Below are positions 62,744 to 64,000 of a stretch of 64,000 nt of DNA, piece by piece. Both the position numbers and the translations under genes were made by a program. How positions within the stretch are numbered: position 1 is the stretch's first letter; each line of letters begins with the position of its first letter. The stretch is taken from the NCBI GenBank assembly GCA_965205595.1, contig CBDBHI010000092.1, positions 186,001-250,000 of the forward strand, given 5' to 3'. Below the pieces are notes generated by a model. That model ran no database searches. It saw nothing but the letters and a program-made list of their open reading frames with translations, and was not told where the DNA came from. Origin of the DNA: CATQHP01 sp965205595 (GTDB lineage Bacteria; Acidobacteriota; Terriglobia; Bryobacterales; UBA6623).

Positions 62744-64000
62744 ATGGTTGCGGTTGCGGAAGATTTGAATACCTGCCTTCGAAGTTTCGAGGGCGTACTG
62801 GAGCGCACGGCGGGAGAACCGGCGTGGCTGCGGCGTAAGCGCGAGTCGGCGATGGAGCGCTTTTCGACGCTCGGCGCGCCGACCCCCAAGAACGAGGAAT
62901 ACAAGTACACGAACTTGGCGCCGCTGTCGCGAGTCGACTTTGGCGCGGCGATTCCCGCAGCGGATCTTGCGCTCGTGAACTACGGAGAACTCGGCGGGCT
63001 AACTCGGCGGTTTGAGGGTGGGCGATTGGTTGCTACGGACGGCGAACCGCCTAGCGGCGTCACCGTTCGATCGATCGCCGAGCAACTGAGCGATGACCCA
63101 GACTCACTCGAGCGCCACCTCGCGAGTTATGCCAAGTTCGACGATCACGCGCTGGCAGCGCACAACACCGCGTACTTCGAAGATGGCGCGGTGATCTTGG
63201 TCGATCCGAACGCGGTTATCGAAACGCCGATTCACTTGATTTTCGCCGCGACTTCGGCTGGCTCCCTTGCGCGAGTCTTGATCGTCGCCGGACGCAACTC
63301 GCAGGTGCGCGTGATCGAAAGCTATGTTGGTGCGGGGCAGTATTGGACCAACGCCGTCACCGAGGTTTACGCCGACGAGAACGCCGTAGTCGATCACTAC
63401 CGCGCCCAATTGGAATCACCCGAGGCTTTCCACACCGGCTACTTCCAGGCCGTCCAAGAACGGTCGAGCAACGTCTCGACGTTTTCGCTGAGCTTCGGCG
63501 CTTCGATCGCCCGCAACGACATCAATACCCGCCTCGACGGCGAGGGTTGCGAGTGCGCACTGGACGGGCTCTATGCGGTGAAAGATAGCCAGCATGTCGA
63601 CCATCACACGGTGATCGATCACGCTAGCCCCAACTGCAATTCGCATCAGTTGTACAAGGGCGTATTGGACGACAGCGCGAAAGGCGTATTCAACGGAAAG
63701 ATCTTCGTTCGGCGCGACGCGCAGAAGACCGACGCCATTCAGAACAACAAGAACTTGTTGCTTTCCGACAAGGCCGACATCAGTACCAAGCCGCAGTTGG
63801 AAATCGACGCCAACGACGTCAAGTGCACGCATGGCGCGACAATCGGGCAGCTCGACAAGTCGGCGGCCTTTTACATGCAATCGCGTGGCATCGGCGCCGA
63901 TCGTGCTCGCAATTTACTGACTTACGCATTCGCGGCGGACGCGCTTGACCGCATCAAGATCGAGCCGTTGAAGGCGCACTTCGAAGACCTTCTACTCAAA
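62744..64000 (+). CDS. sufD: Fe-S cluster assembly protein SufD, 5' part
   Basis: The frame from ATG 62744 (MVAVAEDLNTCLRSFEGVLE) is open for 419 codons to the window edge, where it is cut. SufD pairs with SufB in the SufBC2D scaffold. Visible landmarks are PKNEEYKYTNLAPLSRVDFG, the beta-helix core (RVLIVAGRNSQVRVIESYVG, HHTVIDHASPNCNSHQLYKG), IFVRRDAQKTDAIQNNKNLL, IDANDVKCTHGATIGQLDKS and FYMQSRGIGADRARNLLTYA, the family C-terminal region. Only a short tail is missing. It starts three bases after the sufC stop. Confidence 0.95.
   Translation, partial: MVAVAEDLNTCLRSFEGVLERTAGEPAWLRRKRESAMERFSTLGAPTPKNEEYKYTNLAPLSRVDFGAAIPAADLALVNYGELGGLTRRFEGGRLVATDGEPPSGVTVRSIAEQLSDDPDSLERHLASYAKFDDHALAAHNTAYFEDGAVILVDPNAVIETPIHLIFAATSAGSLARVLIVAGRNSQVRVIESYVGAGQYWTNAVTEVYADENAVVDHYRAQLESPEAFHTGYFQAVQERSSNVSTFSLSFGASIARNDINTRLDGEGCECALDGLYAVKDSQHVDHHTVIDHASPNCNSHQLYKGVLDDSAKGVFNGKIFVRRDAQKTDAIQNNKNLLLSDKADISTKPQLEIDANDVKCTHGATIGQLDKSAAFYMQSRGIGADRARNLLTYAFAADALDRIKIEPLKAHFEDLLLK

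Overview
The window is bacterial and Gram-negative in character: it carries a TonB-type C-terminal domain, lipoprotein and Tat signals, and a ParDE-type module. By eye it is about 58-60% G+C. The gene mix (citramalate synthase in an ilv operon, a DUF6152 protein, secreted S9 peptidase, GH32 and sulfatase, a Tat-exported sugar-phosphate isomerase-like protein, GatCAB, frequent TTG/GTG starts, many insertion sequences and dispersed palindromes) best fits an Acidobacteriota genome of the Bryobacterales/Solibacter type. That placement is inferred from gene content only.

Layout. 1-5.1 kb: ilvB(partial)-ilvN-ilvC-cimA, a branched-chain amino-acid operon that makes 2-oxobutyrate by the citramalate route, then a small exported DUF6152 protein. 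5.1-10.9 kb: a mobile-element pile-up made of three kinds of dispersed repeat, a decapitated glycosyltransferase gene, an IS1595-family element carrying a membrane-protein passenger, a truncated IS630 copy, a gutted GT22 mannosyltransferase gene and an rve-type IS. 11-18.6 kb: metallo-beta-lactamase-fold hydrolase, tandem GT2 glycosyltransferase, SGNH esterase, NHL protein, TPR-TonB protein. 18.7-21.4 kb: dciA-like gene-gatC-gatA. 21.4-24.2 kb: two tandem paralogous genes, one split by a second rve-type IS with a visible 7-bp target duplication. 24.5-32.7 kb: FAD oxidoreductase, Fe/Mn superoxide dismutase, a group II intron with its reverse transcriptase, a Fic protein, and a response regulator-CheC-histidine kinase operon. 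32.9-43.8 kb: two exported terpenoid-cyclase-like toroid proteins, aroA, a cyclase-family hydrolase, a fused enoyl-CoA hydratase/3-hydroxyacyl-CoA dehydrogenase, a third rve-type IS, and a frameshifted isomerase. 43.9-52.9 kb: a very small secreted cysteine-containing ORF between direct repeats, a zinc-ribbon membrane protein, gatB, GH32, S9 peptidase, then a DUF1326/DUF2182 pair whose DUF2182 gene is split by a complete IS630 copy. 52.9-64 kb: SDR, rlmB, aroC, gdhA, sulfatase plus HEAT-repeat protein, and a suf operon (sufB-parD-parE-sufC-sufD, the last running off the end).

How the genes fit together. Housekeeping metabolism (branched-chain and aromatic amino acids, ammonium assimilation, tRNA amidation, Fe-S assembly, beta-oxidation) is interleaved with recent mobile-element damage. 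Two insertions can be reversed on paper because the target duplications and restored reading frames are visible (21.8/23.4 kb and 50.5/51.7 kb). The most unusual arrangements are a toxin-antitoxin pair translationally nested between sufB and sufC, an IS1595 element that appears to carry a membrane-protein passenger and promoter hexamers in both terminal repeats, and three separate families of small dispersed inverted repeats, one of which supplies the C-terminus of a protein.
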